Below, piece by piece: positions 52,621 to 61,136 of a stretch of 64,000 bases of DNA. Within the stretch, counting starts at the first letter, position 1. Each line of letters begins with the position of its first letter. The stretch comes from Ulvibacterium sp965248315 (GTDB taxonomy: Bacteria > Bacteroidota > Bacteroidia > Flavobacteriales > Flavobacteriaceae), in NCBI RefSeq assembly GCF_965248315.1, contig NZ_CBDFIX010000002.1, positions 3,410,001 through 3,474,000 of the forward strand, read 5' to 3'. The notes under the pieces are model-generated. The model worked only from the letters and a program-made list of their open reading frames with translations. It was not told where the DNA came from and did no database searches. The position numbers and the translations under genes were made by a program.

Positions 52621-53762
52621 TAACGACAATGGAAAAAAATATTCAACTCAATACGATAGAAGAAGCCATTGAAGAAATTCAAAACGGAAAGGTAATTATA
52701 GTAGTGGATGATGAAAACCGGGAAAATGAGGGGGATTTCATTGCCGCTGCAGAAATGGTGACTCCGGAGATGATAAATTTTATGGCCCAACACGGCCGTG
52801 GACTTATCTGTGCTCCCCTGACCGAGGAACGCTGTGATCGTCTTCAATTGGACATGATGGTACAGAACAATACCGTACTCCATCAGACCCAGTTCACGGT
52901 ATCTGTAGATTTGATAGGACATGGTTGTACCACAGGGATTTCGGTCCAGGATCGTGCAAAGACTATCTTGGCCTTGACCGATGAAAACACAAAGCCCCAT
53001 GACCTGGGTAGACCTGGGCACATATTTCCTTTGCGATCCAAGAGCGGTGGTGTTCTAAGACGTACCGGACACACGGAAGCGGCCATAGATTTGGCCCGTT
53101 TGGCCGGTCTAAAACCTGCAGGGATTTTGGTAGAAATCCTGAACGAAGACGGTACCATGGCCCGCTTACCAGAATTGATTGGAGTTGCCAAAAAATTTGA
53201 CCTGAAGATTATCTCAATCGAGGATTTGGTGGCCTATCGCATGCAGCATGATTCCCTAATTGAAAAAAAGGAGGATTTTCAGCTAAAGACCCGTTTTGGG
53301 GATTTTAGGCTTAGAGCCTACAAGCAAACCACGAACAATCATGTACATATTGCATTGACCAAAGGGACTTGGAAAGAAGGCGAACCTGTATTAACCCGTA
53401 TCAACGCGACCTTGGTGAACAGTGATATTTTGGGGACTCTTACCGACAAACCTGAGAAAAAATTGGAGGATATGTTCCATGCCATCAATTCCGAAGGAAA
53501 GGGTGCCTTTGTCTTCATCAATCAGGAGTCCCAATCGCTTAACCTGATCAAACGTTTAAGCGAGATGAAGGAATTGCAAAAAAAGAATATTTATCAAGCT
53601 CCTAGAATACGCATGGATAATAAGGATTTTGGTATTGGGGCCCAAATCTTACATCACTTGGGTATCAGTAAATTAAGGCTGCTAACAAATTCCGAACACT
53701 CTCAACGGCGCGTTGGCATGGTGGGTTATGGTCTCGAAATTGTGGAGTATGTTCCCTATTAA
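52617..53762 (+). CDS. ribB: 3,4-dihydroxy-2-butanone-4-phosphate synthase with degenerate GTP cyclohydrolase II domain
   Basis: 381 residues. The DHBP synthase domain (about 5-205) is intact: VVDDENRENEGDFIAAAE, the LRRTGHTEAAIDLARLAG motif and acidic loop. It converts ribulose 5-phosphate for riboflavin synthesis. The C-terminal half (about 210-381) has the GCHII fold, but the zinc-binding region that should read like GD-x-F-x-S-x-x-CDC has no cysteines (VNSDILGTLTDKPEKKLEDM). GTP ring opening is therefore unlikely and must come from another gene. It overlaps the upstream permease gene by 4 bp, and its stop is 2 bp from the convergent DegT stop. Confidence 0.92.
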   Translation: MITTMEKNIQLNTIEEAIEEIQNGKVIIVVDDENRENEGDFIAAAEMVTPEMINFMAQHGRGLICAPLTEERCDRLQLDMMVQNNTVLHQTQFTVSVDLIGHGCTTGISVQDRAKTILALTDENTKPHDLGRPGHIFPLRSKSGGVLRRTGHTEAAIDLARLAGLKPAGILVEILNEDGTMARLPELIGVAKKFDLKIISIEDLVAYRMQHDSLIEKKEDFQLKTRFGDFRLRAYKQTTNNHVHIALTKGTWKEGEPVLTRINATLVNSDILGTLTDKPEKKLEDMFHAINSEGKGAFVFINQESQSLNLIKRLSEMKELQKKNIYQAPRIRMDNKDFGIGAQILHHLGISKLRLLTNSEHSQRRVGMVGYGLEIVEYVPY

Positions 53763-53764
53763 GA

Positions 53765-54961
53765 CTACTTTAAAAAGCGCCCAATAATTTTGGCGATTTT
53801 TTGGGCTCTGGCCTGTACTTCACTTTCCGTCCACCCCAGTTTTATAAGACAGGAAATGTTTCGACCGATCCATTGATCGGACTTGGAAAAATCAGATTTC
53901 GAATAATCGGGCAACTGTTCGTACACTTCCTTTGGTAGCCTTCCCAAGGATTTTTTATGAATAAGATGTTCCCATTCACGATAATAGTGCCATTTATTAT
54001 CGTACCAATAGAAACATCCATCTACACCTTCTTCTCCCAAAGCTGTATGAACTTCTTTTGCCATCTTTGCATTTGGAAGAAAGAAACTTAAAAAAGCATA
54101 GCTTTCCTCCCCACCTTGGGGAACGCGCCTAAAAGTAATCTGGGGAATGCTCTCCAAAGTTCTGCGCAAAATTAAGTAGTTGCTTTTTTGAATGGCCAAG
54201 AATTCGTCCAATCGCCTGATTTGTGCCAATCCCACAGCCGCATTAAGTTCCGATATTCGAAAGTTATATCCTAAAAAGGGATGTCCCTCCGCTCCCCTAT
54301 CTTTTCCAATGTGATCATGTCCATGATCGGAATAATGATCGGCATTTGTATAATACTTCTCGTTATTGGTAATAATAGCACCGCCTTCGCCACAGGTAAC
54401 AGTCTTCACATAATCAAACGAAAAACAGCCTAAATCCCCATAGCTGCCCAAAGGTTTTCCTTCAAAAGTACCACCTATGGCCTGGCAAGCATCTTCCAAC
54501 AACAAAAGTCCATGGTCTTGACAAATGGATTTCAAAGCTCTTAAGTCGGCCATAGATCCACACATGTGTACAGGCATCACTGCTTTGGTTTTTTTGGTAA
54601 TGGCATACTCTACCGCCTTGGGATCCAAAGTCAGCGTATCATCCACATTGACCAAAATGGGAACAGCTCCCACGGCCAAAATGGATTCAAAACTGGCTAC
54701 AAACGTAAATGTGGGCATAATAACCTCGTCGCCCGCCCCTATTCCGGCACTCGCCAGAGCTATGGTAAGGGCCGCTGTACCACTACTCACTACTTGGGCA
54801 TAGTCCACTCCCATACGTTCGGCCAAGGCTTTTTCCAACGCTAGGGCTTTCCAATGTCCGTTACGCATTGCGTCAAACCCGTAGCGCATTAACACGCCTG
54901 AATCCAAAACATCGTTTACTTCCTTTCTTTCCTTATCACTAAAAAGCTCAAGTCCTGGCAT
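53765..54961 (-). CDS. DegT/DnrJ/EryC1/StrS-family sugar aminotransferase
   Basis: 398 residues of PLP fold type I. The segment SSGTAALTIALASAGIGAGD binds the cofactor phosphate, ACQAIGGTFEGKPLGSYGDL contains the conserved Asp/Gln region, and the PLP lysine is in FDYVKTVTCGEGGAI. Such enzymes make amino sugars for lipopolysaccharide or glycans. Eleven perfect TTTAGGG repeats lie in its 5' leader, 6 bp from the ATG. It follows a nitroreductase gene on the same strand and is convergent with ribB. Confidence 0.92.
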   Translation of the reverse strand: MPGLELFSDKERKEVNDVLDSGVLMRYGFDAMRNGHWKALALEKALAERMGVDYAQVVSSGTAALTIALASAGIGAGDEVIMPTFTFVASFESILAVGAVPILVNVDDTLTLDPKAVEYAITKKTKAVMPVHMCGSMADLRALKSICQDHGLLLLEDACQAIGGTFEGKPLGSYGDLGCFSFDYVKTVTCGEGGAIITNNEKYYTNADHYSDHGHDHIGKDRGAEGHPFLGYNFRISELNAAVGLAQIRRLDEFLAIQKSNYLILRRTLESIPQITFRRVPQGGEESYAFLSFFLPNAKMAKEVHTALGEEGVDGCFYWYDNKWHYYREWEHLIHKKSLGRLPKEVYEQLPDYSKSDFSKSDQWIGRNISCLIKLGWTESEVQARAQKIAKIIGRFLK

Positions 54962-54967
54962 ATATTG

Positions 54968-55044
54968 TTTAGGGTTTAGGGTTTAGGGTTTAGGGTTTAG
55001 GGTTTAGGGTTTAGGGTTTAGGGTTTAGGGTTTAGGGTTTAGGG
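54968..55044. repeat. Eleven perfect tandem TTTAGGG heptamers
   Basis: A 77-bp array of identical 7-bp units with no mismatch, ending 6 bp before the start codon of the DegT aminotransferase (minus strand reads CCCTAAA). The nitroreductase stop is 8 bp on the other side. The exactness suggests slippage-driven copy-number change. A unit of 7 bp changes leader length but not the reading frame, as it is outside the coding region. Confidence 0.95.
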
Positions 55045-55052
55045 AAAGTATG

Positions 55053-55688
55053 CTAAAATATTTCGATAATACTGTCATCTATCTCTTTTCGAACTTTTTT
55101 AAAGCCGGAGAACATATCATCTTTAGCCCGATACCCTACGGGCAAAACCAATACGGAATTCAGACCCTTTTCAGGAAGCTCCAATAGTTTGTCATAACCT
55201 TCTGGATTAAAACCTTCCATGGGACAGGAATCGATTTTTTCCATAGCACACACCGTCAAAAGGTTGCCTAAGGCCAAATACGCCTGATTGACGCACCATT
55301 GCCGAATTTCCGAAGTCTTTTTCTTTGAAAAACTATCTAGGAGCGATACCAAAAAGGGCTCTAAAATCTCGTCCGGGGTGTTGCGAATTCTTTTGACCCT
55401 TTCAAAATAGTTCTTAATGAAATCGGCGTTAATTACATTTTCAATACAAATCACAAGAATATGGGACGCCTGGGCTACTTGTTGTTGTCCAAAGGAATGG
55501 GGCACCAATCGGTTTTGAAGTTCCTTGTCCTTCAAAATTACCATTCTAATAGGCTGTAGCCCATAGGAAGTGGCGGTAAGATTGAAAGCCTGTTTTAGCA
55601 ATTCAACTTTTTCTTGGATGAGTATCTTCTCCGAGTCGAATTTTTTTACGGCGTACCGCCATTCAAGATTTTGGATACTGTTAGACAT
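55053..55688 (-). CDS. Nitroreductase-family NAD(P)H oxidoreductase
   Basis: 211 residues of the FMN-dependent nitroreductase fold. The start QNLEWRYAVKKFD fits NfsB-like proteins, and SYGLQPIRMVILKD and SCPMEGFNPEGYD match FMN-binding regions. It probably reduces nitro compounds, quinones or flavins with NAD(P)H. It lies upstream of the DegT gene on the same strand with the TTTAGGG array between them, and a TauE/SafE gene lies 53 bp upstream. Cytoplasmic. Confidence 0.9.
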   Translation of the reverse strand: MSNSIQNLEWRYAVKKFDSEKILIQEKVELLKQAFNLTATSYGLQPIRMVILKDKELQNRLVPHSFGQQQVAQASHILVICIENVINADFIKNYFERVKRIRNTPDEILEPFLVSLLDSFSKKKTSEIRQWCVNQAYLALGNLLTVCAMEKIDSCPMEGFNPEGYDKLLELPEKGLNSVLVLPVGYRAKDDMFSGFKKVRKEIDDSIIEIF

Positions 55689-55741
55689 CGTATTATTTTA
55701 AATTTTCCACTACAATGGAAAGTGCAATTAATTAAAATGCA

Positions 55742-56497
55742 TTATCCAAAAAACCACAGTTTTATGGACATGGCAATGACCATTATGACCAAAAACGTTT
55801 TGATAAAACCATCCCCTTTTTTTACGGAAATCCTACTGGAGAACCAAGCTCCGGTACCATTTCCAATAGCCAAAATAAGACCCACTTCCCAATTTACCTT
55901 GTCGTTAATAACGAATACGATCAAAGCTGCTATCGTATAGATGAGCACCACGGCCACTTTTGTGGCATTGGCCCTTACAAGTGTCATTTGGTTTACATAG
56001 TGCAAAAATAGAATAATTATAAATCCTAGACCCGCGTTGATGAATCCGCCATAAATTCCAAAAAAGAAAAAAGCCAAGACCCCTATCCAAAGATATTTAC
56101 CGGTTATCCTTTCCTGTAGCTCCATTAATTTCATCTTGGGCTTAAAGACAATGATAAGGACAACTATGACCATAATAATGGCCAAAATTCTATTAAAGGT
56201 CTCCCCCTTAATGTCCACAGCGATGTAAGCGCCAATAATAGCGCCTAATAAAGCAGACAGGCCCAAATACAAATTAAATGGAAATGTGGAGACTCCCTTA
56301 CTTTTAAAACCAACAGTGGCAAGGCTGTTTTGAATGACCACGGCAACCCTATTGGTTCCGTTGGCAACACTTGGAGGCAAGCCTAAGAAGATCAATACGG
56401 GTAACGAGATCAAGGATCCTCCCCCAGCTACGGTATTGATGAATCCCACGGCGAAACCTACAATGACCAATAATGGATAGTGGTACCATTCTTCCAT
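55742..56497 (-). CDS. TauE/SafE-family membrane permease
   Basis: 251 residues from ATG 56497 (MEEWYHYPLLVIVGFAVGF); an ATG at 56542 would add 15 residues. About eight hydrophobic segments carry the duplicated family pattern, with FINTVAGGGSLISLPVLIF in the first half and GIYGGFINAGLGF in the second. Members move sulfite, sulfoacetate or other organic anions out of the cell. The substrate is not predictable. It lies between the nitroreductase gene and the DUF5777 cassette on the same strand. Confidence 0.88.
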   Translation of the reverse strand: MEEWYHYPLLVIVGFAVGFINTVAGGGSLISLPVLIFLGLPPSVANGTNRVAVVIQNSLATVGFKSKGVSTFPFNLYLGLSALLGAIIGAYIAVDIKGETFNRILAIIMVIVVLIIVFKPKMKLMELQERITGKYLWIGVLAFFFFGIYGGFINAGLGFIIILFLHYVNQMTLVRANATKVAVVLIYTIAALIVFVINDKVNWEVGLILAIGNGTGAWFSSRISVKKGDGFIKTFLVIMVIAMSIKLWFFG

Positions 56498-56573
56498 GGA
56501 TGTAAAAATAGTTCCAAAAATAGAATTTACAGGGATTCGCATTCAAAAAACACGAAAGCGGTAGCAATGGATG

Positions 56574-57473
56574 TTACTTTTTCTTCAAATGGCGTTTAAA
56601 GTGAAGGACATAGGTCATGTTGAAGCCAAAATTTAGATTGGGGTTTCTAAAATTAAAGTTATTCCGTGTCTGGGTTATAAAGGAATCTTCTACCATTCGG
56701 ACGGCATTGGTCAACATGAATTGAAGCATAACATCACCAATTTCCCAGTTTACACCCAAGGCAAAGGGGCCATAGGTATCAAAGGATTCTATGGGATTTG
56801 CGGTATAATAATATTCGGACACTACGGAAACATGATTGCCCAATTTATATCGTCCCCCGAAACCTATAGCAAAATGGCTTTGAGGGTCTTCGGGAGAATA
56901 TTCTAGTCCCCTATGGATAAAGGAGGGTGCTATTTGAAGTGAGAAATTGGAAGAAATCTTCTTACCTATCAGCAATTGAGACGTAAATGATAGCCTGTTT
57001 GAAAAATCATCCTGTATCGATGAGGAAATCAGGCCTTCACTAAAATAACTCGACCCCTGGAAAAATGTAATGCTTACGGGAGACCCTTTGCCATCGCTAC
57101 GTTGTTTGACCAATTTGTACTTCAGGTAAGCATCGAACAAACCATCATAGGTAGTTCCGCCAAACCCGACTGAAAGCCGATCAGAAATACCATATTCCAG
57201 CGCAATTCTGGAACTTAGACGATCAGCGGCAAAACTTTGGGTTCTATCTGCTGGCGTGTTCCAAAATCGGTTTGCCACAAAGACATCCAAAATTCCTTTT
57301 TTTCGGGTTTCTATGGAATGTCCAAAGGCAATTCTGGTGAATTTAAAAGTAGCCTGGGTATATTGGGGGGTATCCGCATATTCCTTATCGAGTATACCCA
57401 GAAGGTCTTGCCCCATTGCTGCCGTCAAAGAGCAGAACCAAACCAAACACAAAACTTTTATTTTAGCTTTCAT
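56574..57473 (-). CDS. DUF5777-family outer membrane beta-barrel (cassette 2)
   Basis: 299 residues from ATG 57473; the open frame extends to 57575, but MKAKIKVLCLVWFCSLTAAM is the signal peptide. The body has alternating amphipathic strands and ends with a barrel-like tail. It resembles the DUF5777 family, with LEYGISDRLSVGFGGTTYDG and FSNRLSFTSQLLIGKKISSN. A paralogue is at 60261-61112 with the same layout. It overlaps the YceI gene by 11 bp. A channel or scaffold in the outer membrane is likely; the cargo is unknown. Confidence 0.8.
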   Translation of the reverse strand: MKAKIKVLCLVWFCSLTAAMGQDLLGILDKEYADTPQYTQATFKFTRIAFGHSIETRKKGILDVFVANRFWNTPADRTQSFAADRLSSRIALEYGISDRLSVGFGGTTYDGLFDAYLKYKLVKQRSDGKGSPVSITFFQGSSYFSEGLISSSIQDDFSNRLSFTSQLLIGKKISSNFSLQIAPSFIHRGLEYSPEDPQSHFAIGFGGRYKLGNHVSVVSEYYYTANPIESFDTYGPFALGVNWEIGDVMLQFMLTNAVRMVEDSFITQTRNNFNFRNPNLNFGFNMTYVLHFKRHLKKK

Positions 57474-58008
57474 AAGGCCGATATTCAAATCTAAAATCCA
57501 CCGAAATTGTTTTCGCAATATTACCTGCCAAAAGTGGAGGTATTTTAATGCTATAATCCTTAACAAAGGCCTCAAAAGTCCCGGACACTATATACTTGCC
57601 TTTGATATTCTCTATTTTGGTCTTTATCTCCAATTCCTTGGACACTCCGTGCATAGAAAATGTACCCCTTACCATCCTGGTTTGTTCACCTTCCTGTGAA
57701 GGGTCAAAATCCGAAATCTTGCCTTCAAAAGTAGCTTTCGGATAAATATCCGATTCAATATAGCTTTCGTTGAAGTGCTCGCGCATCAAGGCTTTTTCAA
57801 ATACAAAGGCGTTCATGAGCATGCTAACGGCGATGTTGTGGGTAGACAAATCTATGATACTCAATACTTGATTGTTCTCCGCCTTTATGTTTTCCACGGA
57901 AGTATATGAAAAAAAGGACACCTTCCCCTGCCGAGCAATAATTTTTTCTTCAGTAGGTTGCTGTCCATAAAAAATAAACAGGAAAAAAAGTGAAATCACT
58001 TTATTCAT
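57463..58008 (-). CDS. YceI-family periplasmic protein (cassette 2)
   Basis: 181 residues with a hydrophobic signal (VISLFFLFIFYG). The YceI lipocalin-like fold is shown by REHFNESYIESDIYPKATFE and GTFSMHGVSKELEIKTKI. YceI proteins bind long isoprenoid chains such as quinones or polyprenols in the periplasm. It is a paralogue of 61529-62095, which reads EEHFNENYIESDTYPKAKFK in the same place. The start overlaps the OB-fold gene by 8 bp and the end overlaps the barrel gene by 11 bp, so all three are translationally coupled. Confidence 0.9.
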   Translation of the reverse strand: MNKVISLFFLFIFYGQQPTEEKIIARQGKVSFFSYTSVENIKAENNQVLSIIDLSTHNIAVSMLMNAFVFEKALMREHFNESYIESDIYPKATFEGKISDFDPSQEGEQTRMVRGTFSMHGVSKELEIKTKIENIKGKYIVSGTFEAFVKDYSIKIPPLLAGNIAKTISVDFRFEYRPYES

Positions 58009-58435
58009 TGATTTTTCTTTGGGAAATAATACAGTTTAGAAAAATGGCATCCTTTAAAAACCCCTTGAAAACTCCTTTTAACCGTATGGTATCCTTTGGT
58101 CCAAAATTTTCAATCCCTATGGTTTGGTCGGTCTTCATATCACATATTACGCAGGCGGATTCATCGGAACCACCTTCCAGCAATATGGTAATCCTATTAT
58201 TTATACTATTGATTTCTTTTATGGTACCTTCTATTTCAACAATTTTTTCCGGTTCAAGATAATAATCATCTTCTTTTTTAAAGTGCGAAATAAGCGTTTC
58301 AGCATTCAAATGGAGCTCAGGTTCAGCCTCTAAAATGTTCACATCGTCTGAATCATACATTCTCCATAGCAAAAAGAAACTTCCTAGAAAAGCTGCGAGA
58401 ATCAATAGCCTTATAAATTTACCCAATCTTTTCAA
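58001..58435 (-). CDS. Membrane-anchored OB-fold protein, tRNA_anti-like (cassette 2)
   Basis: 144 residues. One N-terminal membrane helix (LLILAAFLGSFFLLWRMY) is followed by a small OB-fold of the tRNA_anti-like family (VEIEGTIKEINSINNRITIL, TIRLKGVFKGFLKDAIFLN) and two cysteines in ACVIC. The paralogue at 61137-61532 has the same plan. The fold is used for small-ligand or protein binding in exported Bacteroidota proteins, not for tRNA. First gene of cassette 2, just after the terminator of the COG4315-cupredoxin gene. Confidence 0.8.
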   Translation of the reverse strand: MKRLGKFIRLLILAAFLGSFFLLWRMYDSDDVNILEAEPELHLNAETLISHFKKEDDYYLEPEKIVEIEGTIKEINSINNRITILLEGGSDESACVICDMKTDQTIGIENFGPKDTIRLKGVFKGFLKDAIFLNCIISQRKINE

Positions 58436-58499
58436 TATAAATACTGTGGATTAGCATACAATTACAAATACTCCCTCCCTATGTCCCTTTAGATTTAAA

Positions 58500-58527
58500 A
58501 CCTAGGGTTTCGTTGGAAAACCCTAGG
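58500..58527 (-). terminator. Rho-independent terminator after the COG4315-cupredoxin gene
   Basis: CCTAGGGTTT (58501-58510) and AAACCCTAGG (58518-58527) form a perfect 10-bp stem with a 7-nt loop. On the minus strand it is followed by TTTTAAAT. It separates the cupredoxin lipoprotein transcript from cassette 2. Confidence 0.75.
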
Positions 58528-58560
58528 CTCAAAACTAACAAAAAAACATAATCTCCTTTT

Positions 58561-59757
58561 TCAATCTATTATCGTAAGGGTTCCTGTCATGGGACTGTGG
58601 AACTCGCAATTGTAAAACAAAGTATTGGGCGCATCATTTGGAACGGTGAATGTTACGGTTCCCGATGCCTCTCCGTTATTGGTTACTCCATCATTGTACG
58701 CGTTTTCTGTACCAGTGCTTTGAACACTTTTGATGATGAATGGATGACCTGGTGCGTCTACATTAAATTCGTAGGTGTCCCCTCTTTTTAGGGTCAAATC
58801 CGGATTTATGGCATTGTTTAGCCCTTCACCAGAAAGAATATAGGCCGAAGCTCCCTGATTGGTAACATCGTATACTTTATTGCCCCCTCCTGCATCCGGG
58901 GCGATTTCCGTATCTGGATTAAGAATAGGCCAGACACCCGCCACTGGGAAGCCTACGCCAAAGTTATCGCCCCGTTGGGCATCCTGTCCGAAATAATAAA
59001 GCGGCCATCCCTTATAGGTGAGCTGCTGCCTCCCAAAAACATCAATAGAACCAAAATCCGATTCATCCAAAATACTGGGGATGTTCTGTAAAGTTTCCTC
59101 AAATATGGGCCATACCGCATCGTTGGAGAAGTCGTCATTTGTAAAATTGTTTACTCCGTTGGTGTCGTTGATGAAAAGGTACAAAGTGTTGCCCTTGGCA
59201 TCGGTCATGTAGAACGTCTGTGCATCGCCTGGCTCATAGGTGTCCGTAAGGTTTGTCTCGATTCCACCGGAATCCCTTCCCACCAATTGGGCCTGGACCA
59301 TCATGACCGAATAATCGGGCTTGGCCACGTACCAAACATCGCCTGCACCATCTCCATTTACATCACCGGCAGCACCATCATTCGCGAAAAGATAAAGTGG
59401 CCAACCCTTGTACGTAGTCTGCATTTCCCCATCGCTTCTGGTAATGGTACCAAAATCAGCAGTATCAAGACCGTTATCCAGCGTAAGGTCCGCTACATAG
59501 AATATAGGCCAGGCGTCAATACAACCATCAGTACAATTAGAATCACCCGTACTGTCCAGCGAAAAGAAATAGAGCGAAAAGCCGTCTTCGTTGGTAAGGA
59601 TACTACCAAAAGTTGCATCATTCCTTAATTGTACAGAGATGACTTCCGCTGGAGGTGGATTACCATCGCCTGGACCGTTATCTGTGGAACCGTAATCATC
59701 ACTGCTACAACCTAGCAGCGCCAAAAATGTCAGGGATACTAAAAAAAACTTTTTCAT
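58561..59757 (-). CDS. Lipoprotein with COG4315 repeats and a C-terminal cupredoxin domain
   Basis: 398 residues, lipobox LLGC near residue 16, then a Gly/Pro-rich linker. Two regions of the Lipoprotein_15 (COG4315) type follow: SLYFFSLDSTGDSNCTDGC with AWPIF, and TLYLFINDTNGVNNFT with VWPIF, each ending in TYKGWPLY. Residues about 295-398 are a cupredoxin-like domain with likely type 1 copper ligands in GHPFIIK (His) and YNCEFHSPM (Cys, His, Met). It should carry electrons on copper at the envelope. It has its own promoter of the same form as the cytochrome gene's (59785-59870) and a terminator. Confidence 0.85.
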   Translation of the reverse strand: MKKFFLVSLTFLALLGCSSDDYGSTDNGPGDGNPPPAEVISVQLRNDATFGSILTNEDGFSLYFFSLDSTGDSNCTDGCIDAWPIFYVADLTLDNGLDTADFGTITRSDGEMQTTYKGWPLYLFANDGAAGDVNGDGAGDVWYVAKPDYSVMMVQAQLVGRDSGGIETNLTDTYEPGDAQTFYMTDAKGNTLYLFINDTNGVNNFTNDDFSNDAVWPIFEETLQNIPSILDESDFGSIDVFGRQQLTYKGWPLYYFGQDAQRGDNFGVGFPVAGVWPILNPDTEIAPDAGGGNKVYDVTNQGASAYILSGEGLNNAINPDLTLKRGDTYEFNVDAPGHPFIIKSVQSTGTENAYNDGVTNNGEASGTVTFTVPNDAPNTLFYNCEFHSPMTGTLTIID

Positions 59758-59784
59758 TTCAATTATTTTAGAATTAATGTTATG

Positions 59785-59870
59785 TCAAAGCAACTAGATT
59801 TCAGGACCTTATACCACAAAATGTTCATGAAAGGGAATTACGGACCGTAAAAGGGAATTAAAGTCCCTAA
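59785..59870 (-). promoter_or_regulatory. Promoter with AGGGAA direct-repeat operator (cupredoxin gene)
   Basis: On the plus strand AGGGAA occurs at 59832 and 59852, 20 bp apart, each within AAGGGAATTA. Ten bases then separate it from the -33 element (minus-strand TTTTG, 59817-59821), and 23 bp further is TTGCTTTGA (59785-59793). The same elements in the same order and spacing occur at 62573-62660. The gene start is at 59757. Confidence 0.7.
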
Positions 59871-59924
59871 AAAATTTGCAGTATATATTTGTTGTATTCA
59901 TCGGACTATATTCAAATATGATTC

Positions 59925-60257
59925 TTAACCCGTTGTAGTTATTCCAGCATTCACTTGGGGGCGGTGAACGAAGGCTTCCCTCTTATTTGCTGAACATGTA
60001 CATATGCTTAAATAACCGTTTTTGCCGATTCTTTCTCCTTTTTGGGGGTGTCCCAATGCTGTTAGGGTGTTCAATGCTATGGAAAGCTCATTGGCCTTTA
60101 TAAAGTTGAACACCACTAAAGAATCAAAAGGATAGAGATATACATTGGTGATATTTTCAATTTTTAATAGCTCCATTTTTATCCTTGCCGCGCACTTTGC
60201 ACAAAATGAACTTTGCACTTCAATTTTCGCCATACCTGATTTCATATCCGTTCGCAT
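59925..60257 (-). CDS. HMA-like heavy-metal-associated domain protein
   Basis: 110 residues. Residues about 10-80 resemble the HMA fold (MAKIEVQSSFCAKCAARIKM), with the CxxC metal site as CAKC, followed by strands NITNVYLYPFDSLVVF. A further CTC and a short tail follow. Proteins of this type bind Cu(I) or similar soft metals. No signal peptide; cytoplasmic. It starts 3 bp after the stop of the DUF5777 barrel gene, so it is the last gene of the cassette 1 operon. The copper link fits the cupredoxin gene downstream. Confidence 0.7.
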   Translation of the reverse strand: MRTDMKSGMAKIEVQSSFCAKCAARIKMELLKIENITNVYLYPFDSLVVFNFIKANELSIALNTLTALGHPQKGERIGKNGYLSICTCSANKREAFVHRPQVNAGITTTG

Positions 60258-60260
60258 TGA

Positions 60261-61112
60261 TCAAAAGACTCTTGAAAGGTTAAATCCAAAGAAAACATCC
60301 CCATTGCCCCAATCCCCTGTAGCTTGCCCTAAAAATGTATTGGTATTCATGGGCTGGGCATTGGTGAAGTGCAATTGAAATACATGGCCTCCGGTTTCCA
60401 GATCAAAGCCAATAGAAAGCGGGTTTTTAAAATGTGAATTGGTTGCCCTGTTCAGGTGCAAACCATAATCAATATTGATGGACCATCTTTTCGTCAACTT
60501 ATGTCTTCCGCCAATGCCAATGGCATATTGTGAGTTTTCTTGCCCGTCAAAGGCAACGAGGTTATCATGAAAAAAAGTAGGAGCCAATTGTAAGGACAGA
60601 TTCTTGTTCAATTTTTTGGAGATGAGGGCCTGTGTAGAATAGCTCAACCTATGCTCGAACTTTAAGCCGGGTAAAATATCCTCTTCCAAAGAAGTGTTCA
60701 TCAATATATTGCTGAACAATACTATCGTAAAGGGAGAACCGCCCGCCTGTTGTCTCAGCAACCTCAATTTTAATGAGCCTTCATAGGTCTTCTGAAATGA
60801 GCTACGTGAAATGCCGATGTTTATACCGTCCGAGATCCCATAGATGAAATTGAGTCGGGTAACGGCTTGATCTAGTCCAAAGAAATCTTCTATCCCTGTT
60901 TTTATAGATCCAAATCTATGGGACACTACAAAGAACAGCTGTTTTTTGGAAACCATTTTCGTGGATTCAAAATTTACGATCTTCAAGCCCTTAAAGGCGG
61001 CAATTTCGTATGTGCCCTGTGTGTTGACATTGTTTATTTCGCCTAGTAAATCGTCCTCCTGTGAGAAGGCAAAAAAGGGTAGTACTATGATTAGAATACT
61101 CAGTTTTCTCAT
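60261..61112 (-). CDS. DUF5777-family outer membrane beta-barrel (cassette 1)
   Basis: 283 residues with signal peptide LSILIIVLPFFAFSQ. It shows the same family plan as the barrel at 56574-57473: FIYGISDGINIGISRSSF, SYSTQALISKKLNKNLSLQL, then a run of amphipathic strands and a final GDVFFGFNLSRVF. It lies between the OB-fold gene (24-bp gap) and the HMA gene (3-bp gap). An outer membrane role is likely; the transported or bound partner is unknown. Confidence 0.8.
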   Translation of the reverse strand: MRKLSILIIVLPFFAFSQEDDLLGEINNVNTQGTYEIAAFKGLKIVNFESTKMVSKKQLFFVVSHRFGSIKTGIEDFFGLDQAVTRLNFIYGISDGINIGISRSSFQKTYEGSLKLRLLRQQAGGSPFTIVLFSNILMNTSLEEDILPGLKFEHRLSYSTQALISKKLNKNLSLQLAPTFFHDNLVAFDGQENSQYAIGIGGRHKLTKRWSINIDYGLHLNRATNSHFKNPLSIGFDLETGGHVFQLHFTNAQPMNTNTFLGQATGDWGNGDVFFGFNLSRVF

Positions 61113-61136
61113 TTTTCAATTGGTTTATAATGAATA

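Noticed and set aside
53760..53767. Convergent ribB and DegT stops 2 bp apart as a sign of rearrangement
   Set aside because: Tight convergent ends are common and both proteins are full length.
54968..55044. TTTAGGG array as eukaryotic telomere contamination or misassembly
   Set aside because: It is flanked on both sides by intact bacterial genes in a normal layout.
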